DNA from: Kibdelosporangium sp. MJ126-NF4
GTDB taxonomy: Bacteria > Actinomycetota > Actinomycetes > Mycobacteriales > Pseudonocardiaceae
DNA length: 64,000 bases
Direction: 5' to 3'
NCBI RefSeq assembly: GCF_000826545.1
Contig: NZ_CDME01000006.1
Span: 527,063-591,062, forward strand
Positions within the stretch are counted from its first letter, which is position 1. The number at the start of each line of letters is the position of its first letter. The translations under genes and the position numbers were made by a program. Below the pieces are notes generated by a model. That model was given only the letters and a program-made list of their open reading frames with translations. It searched no databases and was not told the DNA's origin. This document shows, piece by piece, positions 61,687-64,000 of this stretch.

Positions 61687-61747
61687 CCGGCTCAGCGTAC
61701 CGACGGCGGACTTCTACACTGCTTGGGGCGCCGAGCAGTGAGGAATC

Positions 61748-62173
61748 ATGGTGACGGCAGTGGACACAGACTCTCCCACCGGTGCACGCAGTGTGGGTCT
61801 GCTCACCCAGCTCGGCCGGTTCGTCCTGGTCGGCGGGTTGTCCGCGATCGTGGACTACGGCGTCTACCAGGGCCTGCTCGCGCTGGGCACGTGGGTGCAC
61901 CTGGCCAAGGCGATAAGCTTCATCCTCGGAACCACCACCGCCTACCTGCTCAACCGGCGCTGGACGTTCAACGCCAGCGGAGGTGCCGCGCCGGTCACGA
62001 AGTTCCTGGTGCTCTACACCGTGACGTTCTTCGTGAACGTCGGCGTGAACGCGCTGATGCTGCAGGTGCTCGGTGAATTCCGGTGGGAACACACCGTGGC
62101 GTGGGTGATCGCCCAGGGCACGGCGACAGTGATCAACTTCGTGATGCTGCGGACCGTGGTGTTCAAGCAGTAG
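61748..62173 (+). CDS. GtrA-family membrane protein of the arabinogalactan locus
   Basis: This is a four-helix membrane protein of 141 residues, QLGRFVLVGGLSAIVDYGVY at the start and YLLNRRWTF at the middle, as in GtrA flippase-like proteins. Rv3789 in mycobacteria has the same size and position near dprE1, and is thought to help arabinosylation or anchor AftA. A TACACT hexamer at 61715-61720 may be its -10 box, with no clear -35. GAGGA precedes the ATG. Next gene, glfT2, starts 25 bp after the stop. Confidence 0.92.
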   Translation: MVTAVDTDSPTGARSVGLLTQLGRFVLVGGLSAIVDYGVYQGLLALGTWVHLAKAISFILGTTTAYLLNRRWTFNASGGAAPVTKFLVLYTVTFFVNVGVNALMLQVLGEFRWEHTVAWVIAQGTATVINFVMLRTVVFKQ

Positions 62174-62198
62174 AGCCGTCCTGGAGGACTGAGGCGCG

Positions 62199-64000
62199 AT
62201 GCCCGGTAGAACCGCACCGGCCCGTGGCAAGACGACAACCAGCCGTGCACAGGCCAACGGCAGCGCACCGCGGCCAACCGGCCTGGTCACCCAGCGCGCG
62301 CTGTTCGGTGGCCCGTCGCCACTGGTCAGCGATGACCTCTACGCACAGGTCAGCGCCGGGGCAGCCGAGCGTTCCCGCGACAGCGTGACCGTCGAGCCGT
62401 CGTCCGCCGTGTCGATGAACACGTACTTCGGCCGCTTCCCGGCGAGCTACTGGCAGCGCTGGACCGTCGTGCGCGAGGTGTCCATCGAACTGGTCGCCAC
62501 CGGCGCCGGTCGGGTGACCGTGCACGCCTCGGACTACGAAGGCGTCTCGCGGACCGTCGCCTCGTCCGTGGTGTCCGCCGACGGGCCGATCACGTTGTCC
62601 GCCAAGCTCGACCGGTTCATCGACGGCGGCGCGCTGTGGCTGGACATCGAAACCGGCGTCGGCCAGACGCTGACCGTGTCCGGGGTCCGCTGGACCGTAG
62701 CGCCACCGGAGGCCCTGCGCCCGACGTCCGTGGTCATCTGCACCTGCAACCGTGCCGACGACTGCCTGAACACGTTGGAAGCACTGGCCTCCGACCCGGA
62801 AGCGCTGTCGGTCCTCGACACGATCTACGTCGCCGACCAGGGCACGGACACGGTCGACTCCCGTGCGAAGTTCGCCGACGTGTCGAGGAAACTCGGCGCG
62901 AAGCTCTCCTACATCCAGCAGCCGAACCTGGGCGGAGCCGCGGGATTCACGCGCGGGTTGTTCGAGGCGGCCAAGCAGTCCGACCACGCGAACGTCCTGT
63001 TCATGGACGACGACGTGCTGCTGGAACCGGACATCGCGATCCGGCTGACGGCGTTCGCCAACCGCACCGCGCACCCGGTGATCGTCGGTGGCCAGATGCT
63101 GAACCTGTTGCACCCCAACAATCTTCATGTCGGCGCGGAGTACGCGGACCTGGAAGGCCTCGCTGCGGGACGGGTGTCCGAAGGCGCGCTGTCCAACGCT
63201 GACCTGCTCGGCGTCGACGCGGAGACCGGCAGGCCCAACCGCCAGGAAAGGCGTGTCGAGGCGGGCTACAACGGCTGGTGGTCCTGCCTGATCCCGACCG
63301 AGATCGTGCAGGCGGTCGGCTACCCGCTGCCGGTGTTCTTCCAGTGGGACGACGCCGAGTACGGCTACCGCGCCAAGGCGGCGGGCTTCGCCACAGTGAC
63401 GCTGCCGGGCGCGGCCGTGTGGCACGCGGACTTCATGTGGAAGGACTGGGACGACTGGCACCGGTACTTCAACCTGCGCAACTCGATGATCACCGCGGCG
63501 CTGCACAGCCCGTTCAACACCAAGCGTGTCGCCCGTGTGATCGCCGCCCAGCTGACGCGGTACCTGCTGTCGATGCAGTACGGCCTCGCCGCGACGATGC
63601 TGAAGGCAGTGGAGGACTACCTCGTCGGCCCGTCGGTACTGCGGGACGGCGGCGCGGCCGTGGTCGCCGAGATCCGCGCACTGCGCGCCCAGTACCCGGA
63701 CACGTTCCGGCACAGCCCGGCGGACGTGCCGGAGCTGCGCAACGGTGAGCTGCCGCTGATCCCCGCGGGCCCGTCGCCGAGGAACAAGCCGGTGCAGCTG
63801 CTCAAGCAGATCACCAACCAGCTGCTGGGCAAGCACTCGCTGGAACGCGGCGCGGTCAGCCTGGAGGACGCGACCTGGTGGCACGTCTCGAGGTTCGCGA
63901 ACGTGGCGGTCACCGACGCCTCGCAGGAGGGCGTGCGGCTGCGCAAGTACGACCGTGAGCTGATGATGAAGCTGGGCAAGCAGTCCGCGGCCGTGCTCCG
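62199..64000 (+). CDS. glfT2: Galactofuranosyltransferase GlfT2, 3'-truncated by window end
   Basis: The first 600 codons are in the window and the gene runs off the right edge. The polymerising transferase adds most galactofuranose units of the wall galactan. An N-terminal beta domain (about 1-165) is followed by the GT-A core: SVVICTCNRADDCLNTL, FMDDDVLLEPDIAIRL (DDD metal site), and FFQWDDAEYGYRAKAAGF with the catalytic acidic residues, then a C-terminal helical part. ATG 62199 has GGAGG 12 nt upstream. It is coupled to the gtrA-like gene by a 25-bp gap. Confidence 0.96.
   Translation, partial: MPGRTAPARGKTTTSRAQANGSAPRPTGLVTQRALFGGPSPLVSDDLYAQVSAGAAERSRDSVTVEPSSAVSMNTYFGRFPASYWQRWTVVREVSIELVATGAGRVTVHASDYEGVSRTVASSVVSADGPITLSAKLDRFIDGGALWLDIETGVGQTLTVSGVRWTVAPPEALRPTSVVICTCNRADDCLNTLEALASDPEALSVLDTIYVADQGTDTVDSRAKFADVSRKLGAKLSYIQQPNLGGAAGFTRGLFEAAKQSDHANVLFMDDDVLLEPDIAIRLTAFANRTAHPVIVGGQMLNLLHPNNLHVGAEYADLEGLAAGRVSEGALSNADLLGVDAETGRPNRQERRVEAGYNGWWSCLIPTEIVQAVGYPLPVFFQWDDAEYGYRAKAAGFATVTLPGAAVWHADFMWKDWDDWHRYFNLRNSMITAALHSPFNTKRVARVIAAQLTRYLLSMQYGLAATMLKAVEDYLVGPSVLRDGGAAVVAEIRALRAQYPDTFRHSPADVPELRNGELPLIPAGPSPRNKPVQLLKQITNQLLGKHSLERGAVSLEDATWWHVSRFANVAVTDASQEGVRLRKYDRELMMKLGKQSAAVL

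Noticed and set aside
59387..61741. Long plus-strand open frame of 784 codons across tetR, dprE2 and dprE1
   Set aside because: It is antisense to two clear enzymes, has the composition of a high-GC shadow frame and no ribosome site.

Overview
The window is GC-rich, gene-dense DNA from an actinomycete. Codon use, frequent GTG/TTG starts, four-base ATGA/GTGA overlaps and many convergent genes that overlap at their 3' ends all fit that group. The right end carries the arabinogalactan set found in cell-wall type IV actinobacteria: glf, a PAP2 phosphatase, ubiA, dprE2, dprE1, a GtrA-like protein and glfT2. Together with DevR/DevS, ShbA and two-component systems of NarL type, this points to the Pseudonocardiales (Kibdelosporangium, Lentzea, Saccharothrix or Amycolatopsis type). 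The genus is not proven from sequence alone.

Layout, left to right. 1-2890: homogentisate branch of tyrosine catabolism (hmgA start, an unknown coupled gene, fahA, IclR regulator) with an IclR-type operator in the divergent promoter. 2808-13357: an exporter and a Tat-exported SnoaL-like protein, then cydA-cydB-cydDC-devS with a DevR-box-like palindrome upstream of cydA, and devR-coaA facing them. 13427-17931: GNAT and macro-domain proteins, pheA, a histidine phosphatase, a perfect bidirectional terminator, and a Tat-exported phospholipase C behind a PHO-box-like repeat. 18074-20404: three lipoprotein/envelope genes including an L,D-transpeptidase. 20897-26126: a NarL-type two-component system, a MazG-like protein, sigma factor ShbA and RtcB. 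26467-31434: a mannose-family PTS (IIB, fused IIC-IID, IIA) with a cytoplasmic ceramidase-like hydrolase and a GntR/UTRA regulator, with a dre-like operator in front. 31439-37047: serS, a DUF350 / glutathionylspermidine-synthase-like / DUF1190-like trio, and a septum-formation-like protein with a zincin. 37054-45424: lhgO and surface-glycan genes (GT2, Gfo/Idh, DegT aminotransferase, flippase-like and GT-C-like membrane proteins). 45647-51000: a tightly coupled operon of an LpxA-type acyltransferase, ACP, FabG-like reductase, AMP-ligase, LuxE-like and LuxC-like proteins. 53054-64000: the arabinogalactan locus, interrupted by a SUFU-domain gene and a TetR-controlled flavin monooxygenase.

Two things stand out as possibly undescribed. 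First, five copies of a 130-150 bp long-hairpin repeat (20.6, 33.1, 39.5, 56.8 and 57.2 kb) have arms that change together between copies. Each has an upstream module that repeats a copy-specific piece of the hairpin arm. This suggests a mobile or structured-RNA family. Second, the LpxA/ACP/FabG/ligase/LuxE/LuxC operon, next to a Gfo/Idh plus aminotransferase pair, suggests an acylated amino-sugar pathway in a Gram-positive organism. Regulatory sites read directly from the sequence link several regulators to their likely targets: IclR to homogentisate genes, DevR to cyd, a PHO box to phospholipase C, GntR to the PTS and TetR to the monooxygenase.
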